Positions 36,403-45,173 of a DNA stretch of 64,000 bases are shown here, piece by piece (the stretch's first letter is position 1; each line of letters opens with the position of its first letter). The stretch is from contig DBQD01000036.1 of the NCBI GenBank assembly GCA_002305715.1, forward strand, positions 1-64,000, in the 5' to 3' direction. The notes under the pieces were generated by a model, which saw nothing but the letters and a program-made list of their open reading frames with translations, did no database searches and had not been told where the DNA came from. The stretch is from Proteiniphilum sp. UBA1403. Its GTDB lineage: Bacteria > Bacteroidota > Bacteroidia > Bacteroidales > Dysgonomonadaceae. Made by a program: the position numbers and the translations under genes.

Positions 36403-38385
36403 ATGAAGAAATATACGGTTTTAATTCTTTTACTTTTACCCATTTTTCTCTTCAGTCAACAGGCTAATGTAAATCTCGATTACAATCCACAAAAAAACAC
36501 CGAAGGGCTCATCCCCTTTAGTGCTCCTCTGAATTCTCCAGACGTAGATGACAACGGTATGGTTACTTTCAGTTTGAAGGCTCCCGGGGCTAAGGAAGTT
36601 CTACTTCCTCCGGGAGCTATTACAACCGCTCTTGGAGAGAACAAAGCTATTCCATTTACGAAGGGTGATGATGGCATCTGGAAACTGACCATTGGGCCAT
36701 TAAGTCCCGATATGTATGCCTATCATTTTCTAGTAGATGGTGTTCAGATAACGGATCCCAGCAATACATATGCTGCATTCACAGCCATGCCGCCATACAG
36801 CCAGCTGATTGTACACGGCAAAGGTCCTGCTTATTACGATGCAAAGAATGTTCCTCACGGTAATGTGGTACGACACATCTACCATTCAGACGTAACGGGT
36901 GGAGAGCGTGAACTCTATGTATATACTCCTCCCGGATATGACAGAGAGAAAGTATATCCCGTTTTGTATCTTTTAGGAGGAAGCGGAGAATTGCCTTCTA
37001 ACTGGATATACGATGGACGGGTAAACTTCATCATGGACAATCTGCTTGCCGAGAAAAAGGCAGTTCCCATGCTCATTGTCGTACCCAACAACCAAGTGAT
37101 TCATCGGAATCATCCTCAACATACCGAATTAACATTCGATATCTTTGAAAAAGAGTTGAGAAATCATGTGATTCCACTGATCGATCAAAACTATCGTACC
37201 ATTCAGGGTCCAAAAGGTAGAGCAATTTCCGGACTTTCAATGGGAGGACGACACAGTATGTTTGTCGGTTTCAGATCGCTCGACCTGTTCGCTAATTTTG
37301 GCATTCTCAGTGCGGGTGACACCAATCCGGAAGAATCGTTGAAGGACTTTCTCAACGATCCAGACGTGAACAACAAAGTTGATTATCTCTTTGTGGGACA
37401 AGGCACGAAAGAAGCAAGCGGCTTTTTCAACATGCGTGTACAAACACTCATTGAATCCCTCACCAATCATCAAATAAAACATGATTATTATGTAGGCGGT
37501 CAGGGAGGTCACGATTGGAATACCTGGCGACATCTACTCTATTATCAATTCCTCCCCAACCTTTTTAGAAACCAACACAGAGTGGTTGAGGATGGCGGAA
37601 CAGGTGGATATCCTGCCATTATGTACACCGATAATTCGCTACCCACGCATACCATCTTCAGACCGTTGGATCTCTCTACTTTTGGTGAAAAACAGAAGTT
37701 ACCGATAATTGCATGGGGAAATGGAGCCTGTGCCAACTCACCTTGGGAACATATTAATTTCCTGTCGGAGGTAGCGTCGCATGGATTCCTGGCAATTGCC
37801 ATTGGACCAATGCCTCAAGAAGGTGAACGTGGAGGTGGCAGATCGACTGCATCACAACTACTGGATGCAATTGATTGGGCTATTGCACAAAATAGCAATC
37901 CGGATAGTCCTCTCTACAACAAAATAGACATCACCAAGATTGCCGTCAGCGGTATGTCCTGCGGCGGTTTACAAACCCTTGAAGTGGCACCTGATCCCCG
38001 TGTAACAACTGCTGTTATCTGCAACAGCGGTATCATTGGCGGAGGTGGTGGTATGCCAGGTATGCCTGCACTTACCAAAGATCATTTACAAAAACTGCAC
38101 ACTCCTACCCTCTATCTGTTAGGAGGAGAGAGCGACATTGCATATGGAAATGGGATGGATGACTATGAGCGGATCAACCATGTACCTGTATTTGTAGCCA
38201 ACATGGATGTAGGCCATGGCGGCACCTACAGTCAGCCCCATGGTGGTGAATTTGCACGTGTAGCCACCGCATGGTATAAGTGGCAGTTGAAGGGCGACAA
38301 GGAAGCTGGAAAAATGTTTACCGGTAAAACGCCCCTATTATCCTTATCCCACGAATGGAAAGTAGACAAGAAAAATCTTCCTTAA
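36403..38385 (+). CDS. Tandem esterase: E-set, CE1-type esterase, second alpha/beta hydrolase
   Basis: The 660-residue protein has a signal peptide (cleavage near FSQ-Q). Domains in order are an Ig-like E-set/CBM48-like module (about 30-130), a CE1/esterase-D-type domain (about 150-385) with GLSMGG and nucleophile Ser279, and a second alpha/beta-hydrolase domain (about 405-655) with SGMSCGG and nucleophile Ser519. HDWNTW and the late GHGGTY supply likely catalytic histidines. CE1 members remove feruloyl or acetyl groups from xylan; the second domain may take a different ester. It probably acts in the periplasm or at the surface in step with the GH3, GH43 and GH10 enzymes. The paired active sites are an unusual feature. 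Confidence 0.85.
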   Translation: MKKYTVLILLLLPIFLFSQQANVNLDYNPQKNTEGLIPFSAPLNSPDVDDNGMVTFSLKAPGAKEVLLPPGAITTALGENKAIPFTKGDDGIWKLTIGPLSPDMYAYHFLVDGVQITDPSNTYAAFTAMPPYSQLIVHGKGPAYYDAKNVPHGNVVRHIYHSDVTGGERELYVYTPPGYDREKVYPVLYLLGGSGELPSNWIYDGRVNFIMDNLLAEKKAVPMLIVVPNNQVIHRNHPQHTELTFDIFEKELRNHVIPLIDQNYRTIQGPKGRAISGLSMGGRHSMFVGFRSLDLFANFGILSAGDTNPEESLKDFLNDPDVNNKVDYLFVGQGTKEASGFFNMRVQTLIESLTNHQIKHDYYVGGQGGHDWNTWRHLLYYQFLPNLFRNQHRVVEDGGTGGYPAIMYTDNSLPTHTIFRPLDLSTFGEKQKLPIIAWGNGACANSPWEHINFLSEVASHGFLAIAIGPMPQEGERGGGRSTASQLLDAIDWAIAQNSNPDSPLYNKIDITKIAVSGMSCGGLQTLEVAPDPRVTTAVICNSGIIGGGGGMPGMPALTKDHLQKLHTPTLYLLGGESDIAYGNGMDDYERINHVPVFVANMDVGHGGTYSQPHGGEFARVATAWYKWQLKGDKEAGKMFTGKTPLLSLSHEWKVDKKNLP

Positions 38386-38454
38386 ATAGAGAATGTAGAC
38401 TTTTTTTAAATCTTATTTAGTATAAATTTCAATTATCATTAATTTTCAATCCGT

Positions 38455-39609
38455 ATGAAAAATCTATTCAACCTTTTATTTTTATTGCTTTTCAGCTCCG
38501 GATTGTATGCCCAAGTAGGACATACTTTCCCCGAAGGAACATTTCCGAACGAACACAATATTGTTGGTGCACAATACCCAAGAATTGGTGAAGATGGACG
38601 CACTCATTTCAGGGTCTTTGCTCCCGATGCTCAAAAAGTGGAAATCAGTTTCCGAGGAGAAATGAAAAAAGGAGAAGATGGCTTTTGGACACTATCCAGT
38701 GAAAAACCAGAGGTAGTTGGTTTCCATTACTATCAAATCATCATTGATGGTGTAAGTGTAGCTGATCCAAATGGAAAGCCCTATTTTGGTATGGGTAAAT
38801 GGGTGAGTGGAATTGAAATACCAGAAGGAAAAGAGGGTGATTATTACAGACCAAAAGAGGGTGTTGCCAAAGGAGCAGTTCGCGAGGAATGGTATTACTC
38901 AAACATTCGCAAGGAATGGCGCAAATCGCTCGTTTACACGCCTGCAGAGTATGATCAGAAGAAAGATAAGAAATACCCGGTACTTTACCTACAACATGGG
39001 ATGGGTGAGAACGAAACGAGCTGGGCTAATCAGGGTAAGATGAACTTTATTATGGATAACCTGATTGCAGAAGGAAAAGCCACACCTATGATTGTGGTGA
39101 TGGATAACGGTAATATCGAAAGTTTCCAACCCAGACCGGGTGAAGATCCAAACGAAGCAAGAATGCGTTTTGGTGCCGATTTCGGTTCAATCTTGTTAGA
39201 GGAGATCATCCCCAACATTGAGTCGAAATACCGTGTACTGACCGATCGTGAAAACAGAGCAATGGCTGGCTTGTCATGGGGAGGACTTCAAACATTTAAC
39301 ATCACGTTGAACAACCTCGACAAATTTGCCTACATAGGTGGTTTTAGTGGTGCCGGTCGCATCGACACTAACCAGTTGGATACAGCGTACAACGGTGCAT
39401 TCAAAGATCCGAAGGCATTCAACGAGAAAGTAAAAGTCTTTTTCATTGGTATTGGATCGGAAGAAAATCCCGAAAGAACAAAAAGTCTGAGCGAAAGCCT
39501 GAAAAACGCTGGTATCAACAACATTTATTATGAATCTCCCGGAACAGCACACGAATTCTTAACATGGCGTAGATGTTTGAAAGAATTTGCTCCGTTAATT
39601 TTCAAATAA
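38455..39609 (+). CDS. CE1-type esterase with N-terminal E-set domain
   Basis: The 384-residue protein has a signal peptide cleaved near Ala19 (LYA-Q). A CBM48-like/E-set module (about 25-130; THFRVFAPDAQKVEISFRG) precedes a CE1 esterase domain with YPVLYLQHGMGENETSW, MAGLSWGG (nucleophile Ser274) and a late TAHEFLTWR (catalytic His). The layout is typical of Bacteroidetes feruloyl and acetyl-xylan esterases. It is close in sequence and architecture to the gene at 56098 and to the first half of the preceding tandem esterase. It follows that gene by 69 nt and is probably in the same operon. Confidence 0.9.
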   Translation: MKNLFNLLFLLLFSSGLYAQVGHTFPEGTFPNEHNIVGAQYPRIGEDGRTHFRVFAPDAQKVEISFRGEMKKGEDGFWTLSSEKPEVVGFHYYQIIIDGVSVADPNGKPYFGMGKWVSGIEIPEGKEGDYYRPKEGVAKGAVREEWYYSNIRKEWRKSLVYTPAEYDQKKDKKYPVLYLQHGMGENETSWANQGKMNFIMDNLIAEGKATPMIVVMDNGNIESFQPRPGEDPNEARMRFGADFGSILLEEIIPNIESKYRVLTDRENRAMAGLSWGGLQTFNITLNNLDKFAYIGGFSGAGRIDTNQLDTAYNGAFKDPKAFNEKVKVFFIGIGSEENPERTKSLSESLKNAGINNIYYESPGTAHEFLTWRRCLKEFAPLIFK

Positions 39610-39642
39610 ACCCTTACCAATCAATACCTGATACAATTTACA

Positions 39643-41217
39643 ATGAAAAGAGTAATCTTTACAGCCATTCTGGCTGCTATATGCCTTTTAACCTGTTATG
39701 GACAGAACAACCCCAGACAGTGGCTCAACCTGAATTACGCCGGTGACGGTCAGGAGTATCACAATCTCGATATTCACCTGCCAGAGGTAGACAGACCTGC
39801 TTATAAAGCCGTTATAGTGATATATGGTAGTGCCTGGTTTGGCAATAACATGAAACAATTTGCATTTGATGCCCTCGGAAAGCAATTGCTTGAAAGCGGT
39901 TTTGCTGTGATTGCCATCAACCACAGGTCCAGTACCGATGCTGCCTACCCTGCTCAAATCAATGATGTAAAAGCAGCCATTCGGTTTGTAAGAGCAAATG
40001 CACAACAATATCGTATCGATGCATCATTTATTGGAATAACCGGATTCTCATCGGGCGGACATCTTGCATCCTTGGCTGGTGCCACAAACGGGGTGAGAGA
40101 ACAGACTCACAACAATGTTACGTTAGATATAGAAGGAAAAGTGGGCAACTTCACTTCTGTCAGTAGCGCTGTAAATGCTGTAGTGGATTGGTTTGGTCCC
40201 ATCGACATGGCCCTCATGGAAGATTGCAAAGGTCCAAAAGATGGAAATTCACCCGAAGCTGCACTCATTAGAGGCAATCCGGCAGATAACCTCGACATGA
40301 TAGCGTTGCTGAATCCTATCACCTTTCTCGATGAAAGAGATCCAAAGGTCTTGGTTATTCATGGTGAAGCAGACAGTGTGGTTCCCCATTGTCAAAGCGA
40401 ATTATTCTCGAAAGCGTTACAAGAAAAAGGATTGCTAAACGAGTTTATCTCAGTTCCAGGAGGAGAACATGGACCAGTTACCTTTAACGAACAAACTTTC
40501 AAGAAGATGAGCGATTTCTTTTTGGCCGAAGCCGAAAAAGCCAGCCTTACCACTGATTATTTCAGACCATGGAGCAGAAACGACGACTCCGTGGTTCGTG
40601 ACTCTGTTCGCAGTCTGGATGCTTACTTCACTCCGGCAACAGCTTCTGTCATGCTTCCCGATGAAGAGGGTTTCATTCGCAGATGGACATTACTCGAACC
40701 CATTGAAGTGCCTGTACGTACCAATACTGTTTTTACAGATAGTTACTTGAGAAATGCATTTGACACCCATTATTTTCATAATCAATTCACGCTTCTTCCC
40801 AAGCATGGGGATAAAGTAAAAGTTGGAGATTCAGAACTCACCTGGCACTCACTGGATAGTAAACTATTCAATGTGAAGCTATTCCGTTTTGCCTATGGAT
40901 TGTACAAACCCGTTTACGGGGTATTGTTTTGGGCCGTGACCATTATTGACGTTCCGGAAGATATGCACGAGGTTAGAATGTCGGTAGGTTCAAACTCAGC
41001 TTCCATGTGGTGGTTAAACGGAGAAGAAGCTTTATTGCTATCCGGAGACCGACGTATGGTTATGGATGATGGACTTTCACGAAGAGTAACACTTAAAAAG
41101 GGTAGAAACATCATTCGAGGCGCCGTCATCAACGGACCGGGTATGAGCGATTTCTGTCTTCGTTTCATCGACAAGAATGGTGAGCCCGTCAGAAACATTA
41201 AAATCATTACAAAGTAA
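39643..41217 (+). CDS. Alpha/beta-hydrolase esterase with unassigned C-terminal domain
   Basis: The 524-residue protein has a signal peptide (TCYG-Q). The first 295 residues are an alpha/beta hydrolase of the BD-FAE/carboxylesterase type: LNLNYAGDGQEYHNLDIHLPE-like opening, VIYGSAWFGNN oxyanion region, GFSSGG with nucleophile Ser136, HGEADSVVPH and GGEHGP with the catalytic Asp and His. Residues from about 300 to the end form an extra domain I do not recognise (DYFRPWSR, WHSLDSKLFNVKLFRFAYG, SMWWLNGEEALLLSGDR, GRNIIRGAVING), with a beta-sandwich look that suggests carbohydrate binding. In this setting an acetyl- or feruloyl-xylan esterase role is likely. Confidence 0.78.
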   Translation: MKRVIFTAILAAICLLTCYGQNNPRQWLNLNYAGDGQEYHNLDIHLPEVDRPAYKAVIVIYGSAWFGNNMKQFAFDALGKQLLESGFAVIAINHRSSTDAAYPAQINDVKAAIRFVRANAQQYRIDASFIGITGFSSGGHLASLAGATNGVREQTHNNVTLDIEGKVGNFTSVSSAVNAVVDWFGPIDMALMEDCKGPKDGNSPEAALIRGNPADNLDMIALLNPITFLDERDPKVLVIHGEADSVVPHCQSELFSKALQEKGLLNEFISVPGGEHGPVTFNEQTFKKMSDFFLAEAEKASLTTDYFRPWSRNDDSVVRDSVRSLDAYFTPATASVMLPDEEGFIRRWTLLEPIEVPVRTNTVFTDSYLRNAFDTHYFHNQFTLLPKHGDKVKVGDSELTWHSLDSKLFNVKLFRFAYGLYKPVYGVLFWAVTIIDVPEDMHEVRMSVGSNSASMWWLNGEEALLLSGDRRMVMDDGLSRRVTLKKGRNIIRGAVINGPGMSDFCLRFIDKNGEPVRNIKIITK

Positions 41218-41242
41218 CTCAATCTATTAATTGGTAGAACAG

Positions 41243-42688
41243 ATGAACTTTCACTATAAATTGCAAGCTGTTATAGCGCTATTATTCTTGGCCGTTTCAG
41301 GATCGGCACAAGTAGGTAAACCATTTATCCATGACCCCTCCACCATTATGGAGTGCGAAGGGAAATACTACACGTTCGGTACCGGAGGTGGAGGTTTGAT
41401 ATCGGAGGATGGATGGAAATGGGAAGGAGGAGCGGAAAGACCCGGAGGAGGAGCAGCTCCCGATGCCATCAAGATTGGCGACCGATATCTTATTGTGTAC
41501 GGTGCCACTGGGGGTGGTTTGGGTGGTGGCCACAACGGTAGAATCCTAACTATGTGGAATAAGACACTCGACCCGAATTCGCCCGACTTTAAATTCAGTG
41601 AACCAATCTTGGTTGCTCAATCAGATGGTATTGAAGATAACGATGCAATTGACCCGGGTTTACTTTTAGATCCGACTGATGGACGTCTGTGGTGCTCATA
41701 TGGTACCTATTTCGGTTTTATCAGACTGATTGAACTGGATCCCCTCACCGGGAAACGGGTAGAAGGAAACGAAGCAATCGACATCGCAATCGACTGTGAA
41801 GCCACCGACCTGGAATATCGCGACGGATGGTATTATCTGCTGGGCACTCACGGTACTTGTTGTGATGGAGCCAACTCAACCTATAACATTGTGGTAGGTC
41901 GTTCACGAAAAATTACAGGTCCCTACCTCGACAACATGGGTAGAGACATGTTAAAGGGTGGTGGCAAGATGGTAGTTGCAGCAAGAGAAAGGCTAATTGG
42001 ACCGGGGCATTTTGGACGATTTGTTGTTGAAGAAGGTGTGGAGAAAATGTCATGTCATTACGAAGCTGATCTGGATCAAAGTGGCCGTAGTGTATTGGGA
42101 ATTCTTCCGCTTCTATGGAAAGATGACTGGCCTGTTGCAGGTGAGAACCTCAAAGAGGGCACCTATAAAATCGAATCCGAAAGAAGAGGTTATGGGTTGG
42201 AGTTGTCAGTTGACTTTGTAAGAATGCCAGGTCGGATGCGTGGTTTTAATCGCAATGTTGATGAACCCATTGTGCCGGTTGCTTCTCAAAAACTGGAAGA
42301 TGTTATCCAAACATGGCCAGAAGGAAATATCGATGTGAGAATCGGTGATTATATGGTTCGACCTCACCAACGATGGACAATTACTGCCGTACCCGAAGCT
42401 GGAGGCTACTTGGGTGGTTCCTATTACAAGATTACAATTGAAGGGACTGACCGAGCTCTGGCAGCTACAGAAGATGCGGAAGTGGTGACTGTTCCCTCTT
42501 TTACATGTGCACCCGAACAATTATGGCGAATTGATCAATTGACTGACGGTACATACCGCATCATGCCAAAAAAGGTTCCTGGTACAGACGAACAACTGGC
42601 ATTGGTATCTTCCGGCGACAGTACGCCCACCTTGGCTAAATTCGACATGAAGAGCGATAACTCAAAATGGAATTTCAGAAATCATTGA
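41243..42688 (+). CDS. GH43 family enzyme with ricin-type C-terminal domain
   Basis: ATG 41243 was preferred over the upstream TTG because it begins the signal peptide (cleavage at GSA-Q). The 481-residue protein has a five-bladed propeller with the GH43 triad: Asp31 (IHDPS), Asp137 (AIDPG) and Glu186 (CEATDL). The opening resembles arabinan-type GH43 enzymes. It contains glycine-rich loops (GGGAAPDAI, GGGLGGGHN). A C-terminal beta-trefoil/ricin-like region follows from about residue 300 (QRWTITA, EQLWRIDQLTDGTYRI, SKWNF). Arabinofuranosidase or endo-arabinanase activity is likely. It lies 25 nt after the esterase gene. Confidence 0.82.
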   Translation: MNFHYKLQAVIALLFLAVSGSAQVGKPFIHDPSTIMECEGKYYTFGTGGGGLISEDGWKWEGGAERPGGGAAPDAIKIGDRYLIVYGATGGGLGGGHNGRILTMWNKTLDPNSPDFKFSEPILVAQSDGIEDNDAIDPGLLLDPTDGRLWCSYGTYFGFIRLIELDPLTGKRVEGNEAIDIAIDCEATDLEYRDGWYYLLGTHGTCCDGANSTYNIVVGRSRKITGPYLDNMGRDMLKGGGKMVVAARERLIGPGHFGRFVVEEGVEKMSCHYEADLDQSGRSVLGILPLLWKDDWPVAGENLKEGTYKIESERRGYGLELSVDFVRMPGRMRGFNRNVDEPIVPVASQKLEDVIQTWPEGNIDVRIGDYMVRPHQRWTITAVPEAGGYLGGSYYKITIEGTDRALAATEDAEVVTVPSFTCAPEQLWRIDQLTDGTYRIMPKKVPGTDEQLALVSSGDSTPTLAKFDMKSDNSKWNFRNH

Positions 42689-42752
42689 TTCAGTCGATTG
42701 AGTATCTCGACTGAGAAATCAACGATGCTTGAATAACATAAACTATAGACAA

Positions 42753-43757
42753 ATGAAAAAATTAGCAATCTATATCAGTTCGATTTTCTTGCTAGCTGGT
42801 TGTGCGCAAAAAGAAGCGCCGGTGACCTTTGTAAACGAAGGAAATCCTTTGATAAGGAATAAATTTACAGCCGACCCTGCTCCACTTGTGTATGATGGGA
42901 AACTTTATCTCTATGTGGGACATGATGAGTACTATGAGGGGCAAGACTCTGCCTCCGGTGGAAAAGAGTTTAACATAACCGAATGGCTCTGTTACTCAAC
43001 TGAAGACATGCAAACATGGACCGACCACGGATATGTGCTTAAACCTACAGATTTTGAATGGGGAATTGGTGAAGCTTGGGCTTCTCAAGTAATTGAGCAT
43101 GAGGGGAAATTCTATTTTTACACCACCGTACAAGCAGGCGATCCGTACAATAGCAAGGTAATTGGTGTAGCAGTTAGTGACAATCCCACTGGTCCTTTCA
43201 AAGATGCAATTGGGAAGCCTCTGATTACTGATGATATGACCGACAACGGCGTTCGTGGCTGGTGGAACGACATAGACCCCACTTTCATCATGGATAATAA
43301 CGGTCAGGCGTGGCTGAGCTGGGGAAATGGGACTTGTTTTCTGGCTAAGTTGAAACCAAATCTAATTGAATTAGATGGAGAAATAGAAACAGTCGACCTG
43401 CCCCGTTATGTGGAAGGTCCGTGGTTACACAAACGTGATAGTTTGTATTACCTGACATATGCATCCATGGGTGCCGGACGTGAAGCCATTTCCTATGCCA
43501 CAGCTACCTCTATGGAAGGTCCCTGGACACCACAAGGTGAACTGACAGGAATGGCTGAAAACAGCTTTACGATTCATCCGGGAATCGTAGAGTTTAACAA
43601 TAAATGGTATTTGTTTTATCACAACGCAACGTTGACATTGGGAGAGATTCAAGGAGCAATTGGAAGACGTAGTGTATGCGTGGATGAACTCAACTACAAT
43701 GAAGATGGCACCATGCAGTTTGTGGAACAAACCAAGAGAGGAGTTTCGAAACAATAG
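42753..43757 (+). CDS. GH43 beta-xylosidase/alpha-L-arabinofuranosidase-type lipoprotein
   Basis: ATG 42753 was chosen over the TTG at 42729 since it starts the lipoprotein signal (LLAGC). The 334-residue single-domain protein has the GH43 triad: Asp41 (TADPAP), Asp175 (DIDPTF) and Glu221 (VEGPWL). Family enzymes release xylose or arabinofuranose from arabinoxylan or its oligosaccharides. It is the last + strand gene before the convergent GH43, and a hairpin with a T-rich tail follows its stop codon. Its length fits a propeller without accessory modules. Confidence 0.88.
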   Translation: MKKLAIYISSIFLLAGCAQKEAPVTFVNEGNPLIRNKFTADPAPLVYDGKLYLYVGHDEYYEGQDSASGGKEFNITEWLCYSTEDMQTWTDHGYVLKPTDFEWGIGEAWASQVIEHEGKFYFYTTVQAGDPYNSKVIGVAVSDNPTGPFKDAIGKPLITDDMTDNGVRGWWNDIDPTFIMDNNGQAWLSWGNGTCFLAKLKPNLIELDGEIETVDLPRYVEGPWLHKRDSLYYLTYASMGAGREAISYATATSMEGPWTPQGELTGMAENSFTIHPGIVEFNNKWYLFYHNATLTLGEIQGAIGRRSVCVDELNYNEDGTMQFVEQTKRGVSKQ

Positions 43758-43778
43758 TAAATTTGATGAATAGTTTTT

Positions 43779-43812
43779 GGGAGGTACAACACCGTTATGG
43801 GTTGTATCTCCC
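43779..43812 (+). terminator. Hairpin terminator overlapping the 3' end of a convergent gene
   Basis: GGGAGGTACAAC (43779-43790) pairs with GTTGTATCTCCC (43801-43812) over 12 bp with one G-U pair and a 10-nt loop. The + strand continues TTTTATTTTTAG, so it terminates the GH3-to-GH43 operon. The stop codon of the minus-strand GH43 lies inside the loop and its last codons form the right arm. On the minus strand the hairpin is followed by A-rich RNA, so it is mainly a + strand terminator. Confidence 0.8.
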
Positions 43813-44886
43813 TTTTATTTTTAGCAGATTGCCGGAGAGATTAACTTCCAACAGCTTTGGTCTCCGGGGACCGGGGTTTTCTCCAAGGGGTTGGGCATGT
43901 AATACTAGTAGGTTCTTGCCATTGAAGGTTGTGAAGAGCATGCCATGACCCGCATGTTCTTCCACAAGAGGATCTTCTTGTTGTTCCCAAGGACCCTTTA
44001 AATTTCCAGATAGAGAATAAGCGACCCCTTGTACATTCCTTTTAATACCCCAACTTGACCATAGCATTCCCAACCATCCAGTCTCGGTTCTGAAAAGAAA
44101 AGGTCCGTCGGTTACATACCCGCGAAGCGACATACCAAACGTCAATTCCCCTATTGACTGCATTTCGTGCGACCAAGGAGCATCGCTCCCCGTGAAAAGT
44201 AAGGAAGCCTCCCCTATAGAATGCGTCAAATCATCGGCTAACCTGATATACTTAATTTCTCCGACCTCCAGCTGCATCCAGTCGTGACTAAACACCAGAT
44301 AAGGAACATCATCTTCCACATAAAAGGTACCATCGAGGGTAGACCACTCTTCAGGAAGATAAGGATCATCCGACAACGAACGATAAGGACCTTCTGCTTT
44401 CTCTGACACGAAAATATGGACACCACGACGAAGCAACTCGCAACGTTTTGGAATCGTATCGATGACGACAGAGAGATTGGTAAAGGTTACAAAGCAGTAA
44501 TACTTGCCCTTATAATGATAAAGTTCCGGCGCCCATACCAAGGGGTTAGGGCCAATCCATGAAGTGGTGTCTATCTCTAAGAAACTGAAAGGACCTTCCC
44601 AGTTTCGCAAGTCGTGACTTTTCCACATTGCACCTCCTGTAGCTGTAAGGTAATAAGTATTTGTGTTTTCATCGGCCAAAATAAAAGGATCAGTAACAAT
44701 TAGAGAATCAAACGGAATGGTACTTACTTCCTCCCAATCTGATCCTTTTACCATAATTAAGGGTGATGGAGCATTGTTTTTTCCTTCAGCAAAGCCACAT
44801 CTATTCACCAATAAGAATAACGACAATATGCAGGAGACTACAAGTAGAAAACGCCAAGTCCATATTTGGTTGTTGATCTTTTTCAT
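43795..44886 (-). CDS. GH43 family enzyme with TDGP in the acid position
   Basis: ATG at 44886 was chosen (363 residues) as it starts the signal sequence and lies about 20 nt after a good -7 box; the frame is open to 44910. The propeller shows Asp66 (VTDPFI) and Asp185 (LDGTFY) of the GH43 triad. The third block reads YVTDGPFLF with Asp260 where most GH43 enzymes have EGP. Some GH43 subfamilies share this TDGP pattern, so this is probably lineage-typical rather than inactivating. LWSSWG and GHGMLF blocks support the family. The gene is transcribed divergently from the HTCS regulator and is a likely direct target of it. Confidence 0.82.
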   Translation of the reverse strand: MKKINNQIWTWRFLLVVSCILSLFLLVNRCGFAEGKNNAPSPLIMVKGSDWEEVSTIPFDSLIVTDPFILADENTNTYYLTATGGAMWKSHDLRNWEGPFSFLEIDTTSWIGPNPLVWAPELYHYKGKYYCFVTFTNLSVVIDTIPKRCELLRRGVHIFVSEKAEGPYRSLSDDPYLPEEWSTLDGTFYVEDDVPYLVFSHDWMQLEVGEIKYIRLADDLTHSIGEASLLFTGSDAPWSHEMQSIGELTFGMSLRGYVTDGPFLFRTETGWLGMLWSSWGIKRNVQGVAYSLSGNLKGPWEQQEDPLVEEHAGHGMLFTTFNGKNLLVLHAQPLGENPGPRRPKLLEVNLSGNLLKIKGRYNP

Positions 44887-44911
44887 GTATTGTAAAATAT
44901 ATATGCGCATT

Positions 44912-44919
44912 CAAACGTA
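44912..44919 (-). promoter_or_regulatory. Candidate -7 box for minus-strand GH43
   Basis: On the minus strand this reads TACGTTTG, an exact TAnnTTTG match, 26 nt upstream of the ATG at 44886. That gives a leader of about 20 nt. No good -33 TTTG is visible, which is common for promoters needing an activator. The GAGGATTATT element at 44962-44971 lies about 43 nt further upstream. Confidence 0.5.
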
Positions 44920-44961
44920 CTATTTATTTTACCATTCTATGGGGTTTAAATTTTCTTTTAA

Positions 44962-44971
44962 GAGGATTATT
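44962..44971 (+). promoter_or_regulatory. GAGGATTATT element, candidate HTCS site
   Basis: GAGGATTATT lies upstream of the minus-strand GH43 promoter. It matches the core of the elements at 50925-50959 and 36315-36341. A partner in the other orientation, AATCCTCC, lies at 45051-45058. Its position upstream of the -7 box suits an activator. Confidence 0.45.
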
Positions 44972-45050
44972 TAACTCATTTGAAGTGGGAAATATATCAA
45001 CAGAGTAAGATTCCTATAGAGGTAAAAAATGTACGCAAAAATGGAAAAAA

Positions 45051-45058
45051 AATCCTCC
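45051..45058 (-). promoter_or_regulatory. AATCCTCC element upstream of HTCS gene
   Basis: On the minus strand this reads GGAGGATT, the same core as the candidate HTCS sites elsewhere in the window. It lies 82 nt upstream of the HTCS -7 box and could mediate autoregulation, or act with the site at 44962 on the divergent GH43. Confidence 0.4.
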
Positions 45059-45139
45059 TTATGCTTGCTTTTATTGCTCGAATGAGCATTGGATATTTAA
45101 AAACAAATGAGATAGGTTGTTCGAGTTAAAGAATTATTC

Positions 45140-45147
45140 TATATTTG
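45140..45147 (+). promoter_or_regulatory. Candidate -7 box for HTCS gene
   Basis: TATATTTG matches TAnnTTTG exactly and is 27 nt upstream of ATG 45174, giving a short leader of about 20 nt. A TTG at 45117 stands about 20 bp upstream as a partial -33 element. This supports the ATG at 45174 over the TTG start 57 nt upstream. Confidence 0.5.
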
Positions 45148-45173
45148 CCTGTAAAATAAAACATAACCCATCA

